From contig JAEWNA010000195.1 of NCBI GenBank assembly GCA_023392975.1, forward strand, positions 1 to 16,379: DNA of 16,379 nucleotides, read 5' to 3'. The translations under genes were made by a program, and so were the position numbers. Source of the stretch: Pseudomonadota bacterium. Lineage in GTDB: Bacteria > Pseudomonadota > Gammaproteobacteria > Xanthomonadales > Xanthomonadaceae. Shown here piece after piece: positions 5,813-13,576 of the stretch. The notes beneath the pieces are model-generated. The model saw only the letters and a program-made list of their open reading frames with translations, did not search any database and was not told where the DNA came from. Position 1 is the first letter of the stretch. Each line of letters begins with the position of its first letter.

Positions 5813-7339
5813 ATGGAAGCTGCGAAATGGACCGACGCGGCCAAGGGGCTTGCGCTCGGTACCGGGTACTGTGTCGCCTACCTGGCGATGCGTTACCTGT
5901 CCTTCGACCAGTGGTTCCTGCCGGCTGGCCTTCGTGCCGCCTGTTTTCTGCTGCTTCCGTATCGCCTGTGGCCCTTTCTCCTCGTCGGCGACATCGCCGC
6001 GCTGTCGATCGTGCGCATCCCGATGGCGGAGAAGTACAGCGCGCTGTGGTCCTACACGAGCCCGGTCCTGCTGATCGGCCTGATCGCACCCCTGGTGCAT
6101 GCGCTGCGGCGCCGACTGGGCGAACCGCGCGAGATCGCCCGCTGGCTGCCGCTCGCGGCCGTCGCCATCGCGCTGTGGTCCTCGCTGTGCAACCTCGGCC
6201 TCAACTACTTCCTGCACGGCCCGCGCGCGCTGGTGACGGCGACGAAATTCGGCAGCTACCTCGTCGGCGACTTCCTCGGCATCCTGATGGTCACGCTGCC
6301 GGCCCTGCTGTGGTGCATGCGCAGGCAGGAAGCGTTCTCGCCGCGCCGCTTCGTGCGCGACGTCGCGATCGCGCTGCTCGCCGTGTCCGCGCTGTACGCC
6401 GGGATCATGCTGCAGGGGCACATCGAGCGTCCGCTGCAGTTGTCGCTGCTGATGATGATGATCGTGCCGGCGGTCTTCCTCACCTTCTTCCACGGCTGGC
6501 GCGGATCGGCGGTGGGCGTGGTCGCCGTCAACCTCGCCATCGCCCAGACCCTGACCTACACCGGCATCCCGGGCGCCCACGACACCACCGTCTTCCTCGC
6601 GCAGCAGGCGCTCGCGATCACCGCGGTGACCCTGCTGGCGCTCGGCACCGTGATCTCCGAGCACTACGACACCGCCCGGCGCTCGGGCATCGCCGAGGCT
6701 CACGCGCTGAAGATGGCGCGCAGCAGCTTCCTGTCCACCGAGCGCGTGCTCCGCGAGCACCTGCTGTACATGGCGCAGATGCAGCTGCTGCTGGACGACG
6801 AACGCAAGGATCTCGCCGCATCGCTGAAGGCCCACGGCAACTACACGGCGGCACTCGATCTCAACAGCGACGCCGTGCGCCACCGACGCGTGTTCGACGA
6901 ACAGGCGCAGGCGCTCTACCCGATCCGCATCGAGGAACAGGGACTGTACGCGGTCGTCCACTCGGAGGCCTTCACCGGCTTCTGGGCGGGCGGCGCCGAC
7001 GTGATCTACGCCCTCCGCGGCCAGCCGCGGCTGCTTTCGATGGAACTGCAGCTCGTGGCGTATCGATGCATCTGCAACGCGATGGCGCTGCTGTCGGAGT
7101 GCGACCCGGACGAGTACCGGATCAGGATGCGGGTCTGGTCGGGCCGACGGACGCGCGGCATTGCGTTGTTCGTCTCCGCTTCGCCCACGGCGCCTGCGCA
7201 TGCGACGCAGGCGGGCGCGGCCGCCGACTCGCTGCTGCTCGCACGGGTGAAAGCACATGGCGGCATCCTTCGCCGCCATGCGCACCGTGTGTGCGTGCTG
7301 CTCTCCGAGCCGGCCGACCCACCGTCGCCCACTCACTGA
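5813..7339 (+). CDS. MASE1-domain membrane sensor with degenerate histidine-kinase C-terminus
   Basis: The protein has 508 residues. ATG 5813 is preferred over the in-frame ATG 5771 because GGGAG (5803-5807) sits 5 nt upstream; at 5771 the AAGG abuts the start. Residues about 12-285 hold roughly eight membrane segments in the MASE1 pattern (GLRAACFLLLPYRLWPF near the second segment). The C-terminal 210 residues follow the layout of NarX/UhpB-class kinases. There is a dimerisation helix around 325-360, a part resembling LDELGL (EEQGLY), a part resembling the N-box helix (Tyr417-Arg418 onward), and a final ARVKAHGGIL like the RV-LGG-L end of the ATPase domain. The phospho-His position is Lys339, the N-box Asn is replaced, and no DxGxG box is present, so it should not be a working kinase. 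It could be a signal-binding pseudokinase or partner of another kinase. It overlaps the opposing gene by 7 nt. Confidence 0.75.
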   Translation: MEAAKWTDAAKGLALGTGYCVAYLAMRYLSFDQWFLPAGLRAACFLLLPYRLWPFLLVGDIAALSIVRIPMAEKYSALWSYTSPVLLIGLIAPLVHALRRRLGEPREIARWLPLAAVAIALWSSLCNLGLNYFLHGPRALVTATKFGSYLVGDFLGILMVTLPALLWCMRRQEAFSPRRFVRDVAIALLAVSALYAGIMLQGHIERPLQLSLLMMMIVPAVFLTFFHGWRGSAVGVVAVNLAIAQTLTYTGIPGAHDTTVFLAQQALAITAVTLLALGTVISEHYDTARRSGIAEAHALKMARSSFLSTERVLREHLLYMAQMQLLLDDERKDLAASLKAHGNYTAALDLNSDAVRHRRVFDEQAQALYPIRIEEQGLYAVVHSEAFTGFWAGGADVIYALRGQPRLLSMELQLVAYRCICNAMALLSECDPDEYRIRMRVWSGRRTRGIALFVSASPTAPAHATQAGAAADSLLLARVKAHGGILRRHAHRVCVLLSEPADPPSPTH

Positions 7340-7791
7340 GCCTGCGCGAGGATGCGCACCGTCCACGCCGGGCGGCCACTGGCATCGAGCGCAAAGTCGA
7401 CCACGAGTTCCGCATTGCCGAACACCCGGCGCGTACTCGCCGACGGCAGCGCCGGACCGCTGGCCACGCGCACGCGGTCGACGTCCAGACCCATCGGCAG
7501 CACCCACGCCGTTCCGCCGATGCGACCGACCGCGGCGCGGACGTTGCCGACGCGGTCGTTGATCTGCAGGTAGCGCACACCGTCGCGTTCGAACTGGTAG
7601 ACCTGCCAGGTCGTGTCCTGCGCGACGAGACCCGCCGGCGGGAACGATTGCCCGAGGCTATTGCCGCCGAGTACCGAAGACCCGTGCCCATCGTCGCTGC
7701 AACCGCACTGCGCGAACGCGAGGGGGCTGGCGAACAGGCCGCAAACGAAGACCAGGACCGGGAACGAGGCAGGCAGATGACGCTTCAACAT
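7333..7791 (-). CDS. Small exported protein of unknown function
   Basis: The protein has 152 residues. The start at 7791 is fixed by AAGGAG 7 nt upstream; an upstream in-frame ATG at 7833 lies inside a palindrome and has no ribosome site. A signal peptide is clear: KRH at residues 3-5, a hydrophobic core about 8-25, and probable cleavage AFA|QCGCSDDG. The mature part starts with a Cys-x-Cys pair and a short Gly/Ser-rich linker. It then looks beta-rich (YQFERDGVRYLQINDRVGNV), ending in FALDASGRPAWTVRIL. I do not recognise the family. The gene ends convergently inside the 3' end of the MASE1 gene (7-nt overlap). A strong palindrome with GTTAGC half-sites lies just upstream. Confidence 0.75.
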   Translation of the reverse strand: MLKRHLPASFPVLVFVCGLFASPLAFAQCGCSDDGHGSSVLGGNSLGQSFPPAGLVAQDTTWQVYQFERDGVRYLQINDRVGNVRAAVGRIGGTAWVLPMGLDVDRVRVASGPALPSASTRRVFGNAELVVDFALDASGRPAWTVRILAQAQ

Positions 7792-7824
7792 GGAATTTCT
7801 CCTTGAGACAGAATTTTGTGGAGA

Positions 7825-7862
7825 CGTTAGCAATTCCGCTTGAAAAAGCGGGTTTGCTAACG
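7825..7862. promoter_or_regulatory. Long palindrome with GTTAGC half-sites upstream of exported protein
   Basis: CGTTAGCAA (7825-7833) and TTGCTAACG (7854-7862) form a perfect 9-bp inverted repeat. Inside it CCGCTT (7836-7841) pairs with AAGCGG (7846-7851) around a GAAA loop, leaving only a 2x2 internal mismatch. As DNA it offers two inverted GTTAGCA half-sites like those at 4934 and 4945. As RNA it would be a long hairpin with a GNRA-type loop about 33 nt before the start codon. No T-run follows on either strand, so it is not a standard terminator. Confidence 0.6.
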
Positions 7863-8249
7863 ATCAGGGATACCCGTCGGGCCCTCCTCCGGGCCCTTCG
7901 ACGGTAGCATCTGATTCCGTTCCGCTGCTCCGGAGCCCCTGCCGGGAACGCTCGGCCGGCAGGCGACGCCACGGTCGCCGGGCGATGGGCGACGCGTCCG
8001 GCGCCGGCAACGCGAGCGGGTCCGGCCGAATGGAAGCGGCCATCGGAGGGTGCGGAGGTGTTGGCGACCGGGCGGCATGGACGCCCTGCCCTGACCGGCG
8101 CGATCCGACGGACATCGCCGTCGGCTGCCTCTGCGTGCGGGGGCGACATCCGGTGCGGACGCAGGATACGGGCTGGCGGCCGATCGCTTCGCCGGCGACC
8201 GGAAGGCGCTCGACGCCTGCGACAGGCGGCCCTGGATCGCGCTCGCAAC
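7863..8249. other. Non-coding interval with hairpins
   Basis: I see no credible gene here; the open frames are GC-driven, overlap the tRNAs and lack ribosome sites. Two structures stand out. One is a hairpin at 7874-7904 (CCGTC/GACGG outer stem, a 3-nt bulge, GGGCCC/GGGCCC inner stem, 6-nt loop), right next to the 7825-7862 palindrome. The other is a 6-bp inverted repeat CGCCTG-CGA-CAGGCG at 8214-8228. Neither has a T-run. Confidence 0.4.
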
Positions 8250-8270
8250 AAAAAACCCGCCGAAGCGGGC
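8250..8270 (-). terminator. Intrinsic terminator after tRNA-Cys
   Basis: On the minus strand CCCGC-TTCG-GCGGG is followed directly by six T. The UUCG-type tetraloop and T-run are textbook for a Rho-independent terminator, located 14 nt after the tRNA-Cys CCA end. Confidence 0.88.
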
Positions 8271-8283
8271 TGTCTGCTGATGC

Positions 8284-8357
8284 TGGAGGCTTGGGTCGGA
8301 ATCGAACCGGCGTACGCGGATTTGCAGTCCGCTGCATGACCACTCTGCCACCAAGCC
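8284..8357 (-). tRNA. cysT: tRNA-Cys(GCA)
   Basis: On the minus strand the acceptor stem GGCTTGG/CCAAGCC, D-arm, anticodon arm GCGGA-CTGCAAA-TCCGC with anticodon GCA, and T-arm with GGTTCGATTCC fold correctly. The discriminator is U, the identity base for tRNA-Cys, and CCA is encoded (8284-8286). Confidence 0.97.
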
Positions 8358-8375
8358 GGTGACGGGTGCGACCCG

Positions 8376-8381
8376 ATTGTA
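8376..8381 (-). promoter_or_regulatory. -10 box of tRNA-Cys promoter
   Basis: TACAAT on the minus strand (5 of 6 to consensus) lies 18 nt before the tRNA 5' end, followed by a GC-rich discriminator. No clear -35 is seen. With terminators on both sides, tRNA-Cys looks like an independent transcription unit. Confidence 0.5.
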
Positions 8382-8414
8382 CATGCGCATCCGCGCACGG
8401 ACATCCCTGGGTCT

Positions 8415-8445
8415 CAAAAGACGAACCCCGGCAAGCCGGGGTTCG
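8415..8445 (-). terminator. Intrinsic terminator after tRNA-Gly
   Basis: On the minus strand a 10-bp perfect stem CGAACCCCGG/CCGGGGTTCG with a 4-nt loop is followed by TCTTTTG. It starts 7 nt after the tRNA-Gly CCA end and would close the uvrC-pgsA-tRNA-Gly transcript. Confidence 0.85.
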
Positions 8446-8452
8446 CAGAAAC

Positions 8453-9157
<705 letters not shown>

Positions 9158-9165
9158 GGATCTCC

Positions 9166-11013
9166 TCAGGACTCCAGGCCGTGGAGGGCCGCATAGATGC
9201 GCCCGGCGAGTGCGGCGTCGATGCCTTCGACCCGGGCGATCTCCTCGATGCCGGCGGCCTTGAGACCGCCCAGTCCGCCGAAATGCCGCAACAGATTAGC
9301 GCGTCGGCGCGGTCCGATTCCGGGAATTTCTTCCAATCGGCTCGTCGTCCTCGCCTTCTGGCGCCGTCCGCGATGCCCGGTGATGGCGAAACGGTGCGCT
9401 TCGTCGCGGACCTGCTGGACCAGCTGCAGGCCCGCCGACCCCGCACCGGGGTGCAGTTCGCGGCCGTCGGGCAGCAGCAGCGTCTCGTCGCCGGGACGGC
9501 GCGCCTCGCCCTTGGCGACACCGATCACGCGCACCTCGGCGATGCCGAGATCCGCCAGCACGGCGTGCGCCTGCGCGACCTGTCCGGCGCCGCCGTCGAT
9601 CAGCAGCAGGTCCGGCAGCACGCCCTCCCTGTCGGCGGCTTCGGCCGCCTTGCGGAAGCGCCGTTGCAGCGCCTGGTGCATCGCGGCGTAGTCGTCCCCG
9701 GGCGCGACGCCTTCGATGTTGTAGCGCCGATACTGGCTGCGCACCGGGCCGTCCGCATCGAACACCACGCAGGAGGCGACGGTCGCTTCACCCATGGTGT
9801 GGCTGATGTCGAAGCATTCGATCCGCCGCGGCAGGTCGTCCAGCCCGAGCAGGTCGCGCAGCGCCTCCGCGCGCGCGCGCTGCGCGGCGTTGCTGCCCTG
9901 CTCGGTCGCCAGCGCGAGTTCGGCGTTGCGGCGGACCAGGTCGACGTAGCCGGCGCGTTCGCCGCGGACGCTGGCCTTGAGCTGCACCTTGCGCCCGGCC
10001 GACGCGCCCAGTGCCTCCTCGATCAGCTCGCGGTCGGCGATGTCGCGGTCGAGCACGATTTCCTTCGGCGGCGGCTGCTCGCCGTAATACTGCGAGACGA
10101 ACGCACCCAGCACCGCCTCGGCGCTGTCCTCGCCGTTGGTCTTCGGGAAGAAGGTGCGGGTGCCGAGATTGCGGCCGTCGCGGAAGGCCAGCAGCATCAC
10201 GCAGGCGTGGACGCCCTGCATCGCGACGCCCAGCACGTCGAGATCGGCGACCTGCCCGTCGACGTACTGCCGCGATTGCAGCTTGCGGATGGCCGCGACC
10301 AGGTCGCGCAGCCGCGCCGCGTCCTCGAAATCCAGGCGCGCGCTGGCCTCTTCCATCGCCGCGGTCAGCTCGGCGGTCAGCTCGTCGCTGCGGCCGTCGA
10401 GGAAGAGGGTCGCCCGGCGGACGGCGTCGGCATAGTCGCGCGCCGGCACCAGGCCGACGCAGGGCGCGCTGCAGCGGCCGATCTGGTATTGCAGGCACGG
10501 CCGCGAACGGTTGCGGAACACGCTGTCCTCGCAGCTGCGCAGCCGGAAGATCCGGTGCATCAGGTTCAGCGTCTCGCGCACCGCCGGCACGCTCGGGTAG
10601 GGGCCGAAGTAGCGCCCCGGCAGCGACCGCGCGCCGCGATGGAACGCGATCCGTGGCCACGCCTCGCGGGTCAGCACCACGTAGGGATAGCTCTTGTCGT
10701 CGCGCAGCAGCACGTTGTAGCGCGGCCGCAGCGACTTGATCAGCTGGTTCTCCAGCAGCAGCGCCTCGGCCGGCGTGCGCGTGACCGTGACCTCCATCCG
10801 CGCGATCTGCGACACCATCGCCGCGGTGCGCGCCGGCAGCGCCTTGGTGAAGTAGCTGGCGACGCGCTTCTTCAGCGAGGCCGCCTTGCCGACGTACAGC
10901 AGGCTGTCGTCGTCCCCGTACATGCGGTACACGCCCGGCGCGGGCGTGAGGTCGCGCGCGAAGGCGCGACCGTCGAAGGGCGTGGGTTCTGGGGCTTGCG
11001 GGCGTTTGGCCAT
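9166..11013 (-). CDS. uvrC: Excinuclease ABC subunit C
   Basis: The protein has 615 residues, normal for UvrC, the dual-incision nuclease of nucleotide excision repair. The GIY-YIG domain is at the N-terminus (GVY at 27-29, YVGK at 40-43). A Cys cluster follows in the CLQYQIGRCSAPC region, the UVR (UvrB-binding) motif is at about 203-238, and the RNase-H-like endonuclease has Asp402 in FDISH plus LLLIDGGAGQ. Two helix-hairpin-helix motifs lie at about 560-612. I chose ATG 11013, which overlaps the stop of the upstream gene (TGATG); the frame continues to 11064 but that part lies inside the neighbouring gene. There is no strong ribosome site, so coupling is likely. The uvrY/gacA gene that precedes uvrC in many gammaproteobacteria is not here. 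Confidence 0.97.
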   Translation of the reverse strand: MAKRPQAPEPTPFDGRAFARDLTPAPGVYRMYGDDDSLLYVGKAASLKKRVASYFTKALPARTAAMVSQIARMEVTVTRTPAEALLLENQLIKSLRPRYNVLLRDDKSYPYVVLTREAWPRIAFHRGARSLPGRYFGPYPSVPAVRETLNLMHRIFRLRSCEDSVFRNRSRPCLQYQIGRCSAPCVGLVPARDYADAVRRATLFLDGRSDELTAELTAAMEEASARLDFEDAARLRDLVAAIRKLQSRQYVDGQVADLDVLGVAMQGVHACVMLLAFRDGRNLGTRTFFPKTNGEDSAEAVLGAFVSQYYGEQPPPKEIVLDRDIADRELIEEALGASAGRKVQLKASVRGERAGYVDLVRRNAELALATEQGSNAAQRARAEALRDLLGLDDLPRRIECFDISHTMGEATVASCVVFDADGPVRSQYRRYNIEGVAPGDDYAAMHQALQRRFRKAAEAADREGVLPDLLLIDGGAGQVAQAHAVLADLGIAEVRVIGVAKGEARRPGDETLLLPDGRELHPGAGSAGLQLVQQVRDEAHRFAITGHRGRRQKARTTSRLEEIPGIGPRRRANLLRHFGGLGGLKAAGIEEIARVEGIDAALAGRIYAALHGLES

Positions 11014-11618
11014 CAGCGCCGGGCGTCGGAAGGGGCGTAGCGGTGGGCGAATGCGAGGGCACACCAGAGCGCTGTACCTGTCGCGAGAGCGACCCAGCCC
11101 AGGAAGCGCATGAAACCGTGCATGATCCAGAATCCGGTGTCGTCGCCGATCTTGACGATGCTCAGTGCACGTCCGGGCGGCAGGCGATGTTCAGCGGTCG
11201 ACACCTCGATCTCGTACGACCCTGCCGATAGTTCGAACGGTTCCGAACAGTAGGTCGCGGTACCGCCCCAGACGAATTCAGAACAGAACACGAGTTGCGG
11301 AATCTCGACCATCCTCGAATCGCCATGCCGCGGATCAATCACAACCCGCAATCCTGCAGACTGCGGGGACAGCTCCGGCATGTGGATCGAGTCCCGCGCA
11401 GCAGCGGGCAGCGGCATTTCCATGCTGAGTTGGTATCGCCTGACGCTCGGCACATCGACCGAGACCTTCACCGGCATGCCCGGCGCGGGCGAAGGGAAAT
11501 CCGCCCAGTCACGCCGGGACGCATTCGTCTGCCATTCGACCCAGGCAAAGCACATCGCCGCGCCCGCCAGGCACAGCACGCTCAGCCACCGCATTCGTTC
11601 CAGCGTCCGCGACCGCAT
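11013..11618 (-). CDS. Hypothetical protein with two membrane segments
   Basis: The protein has 201 residues (ATG 11618; ATG 11594 is an alternative with GGAA nearby). One hydrophobic segment lies at about 11-26 and another at about 170-190. The roughly 140 residues between them look beta-rich (KVSVDVPSVRRYQLSMEM, AGSYEIEVSTAEH) and are probably periplasmic. I do not recognise the family. Base composition appears less GC-biased than in its neighbours, which may hint at a later arrival. It lies 10 nt after the NHL-repeat gene and its stop overlaps the uvrC start (TGATG), so it belongs to the same transcript. The tight coupling to uvrC does not by itself imply a repair role. Confidence 0.75.
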   Translation of the reverse strand: MRSRTLERMRWLSVLCLAGAAMCFAWVEWQTNASRRDWADFPSPAPGMPVKVSVDVPSVRRYQLSMEMPLPAAARDSIHMPELSPQSAGLRVVIDPRHGDSRMVEIPQLVFCSEFVWGGTATYCSEPFELSAGSYEIEVSTAEHRLPPGRALSIVKIGDDTGFWIMHGFMRFLGWVALATGTALWCALAFAHRYAPSDARR

Positions 11619-11628
11619 CGGATCGCGC

Positions 11629-13056
11629 TCACTCGCCGATCGGGATCTGCCGCAGGCTGCCGTCGCCCGGGTCGAAGCGCAGCACCGCGTGGGCGTCGGT
11701 GTCGGCGATCCAGACCACGCCGTTGTGCACGGCCAGGCCGGACGGGGCGTGCAGGCGCTGGGGCAGGCTGATCGTGCTCAGTTCGCCGCCGCCCAGGCGC
11801 AGGGTGCGCAGCAGGTCGTTGCCGCTGTCGGCGACCCACAAGACCGGCGCCTTGCCGTCGAGCGCGATGGCCTGCGGCTGCTGCAGCAGGGCGTCGGCAC
11901 GCGAACCCTCGACGTTGCCGAAGCGCCAAGCGCCCTGCCCGACCAGCGTGGTGACCTGGCGACTGCGCAGGTGGACGCTGCGGATCGCCGAACCGGCCTC
12001 GTCGCAGACGTAGAGGATCTGCTGGACCAGCGCCAGCGCGCCCGGGCCGACGAACCCGGCCTTGGGGCCTTCACCATCGACCAACGCCATCTCGCCCGAG
12101 CCGGCCAGCAGCCGCATCGTGCGGTCGCCCAGGTCGTAGGTCCAGATGCGGTTGTCGCCGGCGGTGGAGATGCAGACGACGTTGGCGGGCGAGACCGCGA
12201 CGCCGCGCGGGTGGTCCAGCGCGACCGAACGCGGGTCGACGACGCTGCCCTCGGTCGGCGTGCCCGGGCGGCCGGCGCCGACCAGCGTCTCGACGTCGCC
12301 GGTGCCCAGCTTGATCCGGCGGACCGCATGGTTGCCGGCATCGGCCACGTACAGCACGTCGCGCTGCAGGCTGAGGCCCTGCGGGGACTGGAAGGCCGCC
12401 AGCTCCATCGGGCCGTCGATGAAGCCCGGCCCACCGCTGCCGAACTGGCGGTGGATGCGGCCGGCCGGGGTGCATTCGAGTACGCGATGGTGACCGGAAT
12501 CGGCCACGTAGATGTACTGGTCGCCGACGGCGATGCCGAGCGGGAAACGCAGCGGCAGGTCCGGCTCGCGGCTGCGGCGGACCTCGAAGGGTTCGGGCTG
12601 GATCGACTGCGGCGACTCCTCCCCGCGCAGCTTGGCGATCGCCGCCTCCAGGTCGCGGAGCGGGGTGTCGCCGACGATGCGGTCGCGGATGCGCCCCTGG
12701 CCGTCGATCAGCACCACGGTCGGCCAGGCGTCGATGCCGAAGTGCTGCCATGCCGCCCAGTCGGCGTCGTGCGCCACCGGGATGTCCAGCGGCTGCCGCT
12801 GCAGGCGCTTGAACGCCCGCTTGGGATCGCGTTCGTGGTCGAACCGGGGCACGTGGATCGCGACCACGTGCAGGTGGTCGCCGTTGCGCTTGCGCAGGGT
12901 GGCGAGGTCGGTCAGGCGCTGCTGGCACCAGGCCGACCCGGCATTGACGAACACCAGCGCGGTGACCTTGCCCCGCAGTTGCGCCATGCGCAGCGGGGCG
13001 GCGAGGTTCAGCCATTCCAGCGAAGCGGGGAATTCGGGAGCGAGCGGCGTATCCAT
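11629..13056 (-). CDS. NHLRC2-like thioredoxin-fold and NHL beta-propeller protein
   Basis: The protein has 475 residues and no signal peptide, so it is probably cytoplasmic. Residues 1-145 are a thioredoxin/AhpC-TSA-like domain; the opening EFPASLEWLNLAAPL and the later FGIDAWPTVVLIDGQG match NHLRC2-type proteins. Residues about 165-475 contain six NHL blades, each with a pattern like PLGIAV...YIYVADSGHHRV. In NHLRC2 the active site is CCINC; here the aligned stretch is GSAWC (residues 40-44), so Cys44 stays but the nucleophile Cys is Ser41. It may therefore be redox-inactive or a monothiol protein. It lies 45 nt after the phosphatase gene and 10 nt before the two-TM gene. The function of bacterial members is not established. 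Confidence 0.85.
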   Translation of the reverse strand: MDTPLAPEFPASLEWLNLAAPLRMAQLRGKVTALVFVNAGSAWCQQRLTDLATLRKRNGDHLHVVAIHVPRFDHERDPKRAFKRLQRQPLDIPVAHDADWAAWQHFGIDAWPTVVLIDGQGRIRDRIVGDTPLRDLEAAIAKLRGEESPQSIQPEPFEVRRSREPDLPLRFPLGIAVGDQYIYVADSGHHRVLECTPAGRIHRQFGSGGPGFIDGPMELAAFQSPQGLSLQRDVLYVADAGNHAVRRIKLGTGDVETLVGAGRPGTPTEGSVVDPRSVALDHPRGVAVSPANVVCISTAGDNRIWTYDLGDRTMRLLAGSGEMALVDGEGPKAGFVGPGALALVQQILYVCDEAGSAIRSVHLRSRQVTTLVGQGAWRFGNVEGSRADALLQQPQAIALDGKAPVLWVADSGNDLLRTLRLGGGELSTISLPQRLHAPSGLAVHNGVVWIADTDAHAVLRFDPGDGSLRQIPIGE

Positions 13057-13101
13057 GAGCCGCTCAGCATCCCCAGTCCGGACGCGAGCGTCAACCTGTC
13101 G

Positions 13102-13575
13102 TCATCGACGGGGCGCGTCGCGGACGAGCCGGGCGACGCCGGCCTCGGCCGCCGCATCGACCATCGCCCACACCCCGCGGAAGTCCTCGGCGTCGCCGGT
13201 GTAGGGGTCGGGAATCTCCGCGCCCTCGCCCTGCCCCGCCCATTCCAGCAGCAGCGCGGCCTGCGCGCTCGTCCCGGCCGGCGCGAGCGCACGCACGTCG
13301 CGCAAGACGCTGCGATCGGCGCAGAGCAGCCAGTCGAAGGCCTCGAAATCCGCCGCGCGCAGCTTGCGGGCGCGCTGGCCGCGGATGTCGACCCCGGCCG
13401 CGGCGGCCACCGCGATGCTGCGCCGGTCCGGCGGCTCGCCGGCGTGCCAGCCGCCGGTGCCGGCCGAATCGACCTCGATCCAGTCGAGGCCGCGGCGGTC
13501 GAGGTGCGCGCGGAACGCGCCCTCGGCCAGCGGCGACCGGCAGATGTTGCCGAGGCAGACCATCAGCAGGCGCAT
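13102..13575 (-). CDS. Low molecular weight protein-tyrosine phosphatase
   Basis: The protein has 157 residues, typical for the class. The P-loop C-x5-R-S is intact (Cys7 to Arg13-Ser14: CLGNICRS) and the general acid is Asp123 in the DPY motif (123-125). Bacterial members often act on kinases of exopolysaccharide synthesis or on arginine phosphate; nothing here identifies the substrate. The start at 13575 is one base after the kdsB stop (TGAGATG), so it is translated from the kdsB message, with a GGGGGGTGAG ribosome site inside the kdsB end. Pairing with kdsB is common in xanthomonads. Confidence 0.93.
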   Translation of the reverse strand: MRLLMVCLGNICRSPLAEGAFRAHLDRRGLDWIEVDSAGTGGWHAGEPPDRRSIAVAAAAGVDIRGQRARKLRAADFEAFDWLLCADRSVLRDVRALAPAGTSAQAALLLEWAGQGEGAEIPDPYTGDAEDFRGVWAMVDAAAEAGVARLVRDAPRR

Positions 13576-13576
13576 C

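Noticed and set aside
4198..8283. Integrative element using a tRNA gene as attachment site
   Set aside because: No integrase is present and I found no copy of the tRNA-Cys or tRNA-Leu 3' end at the far side of the interval.
9181..11040. 619-residue open frame on the plus strand opposite uvrC
   Set aside because: It is an exact antisense shadow of uvrC; uvrC itself is unambiguous.
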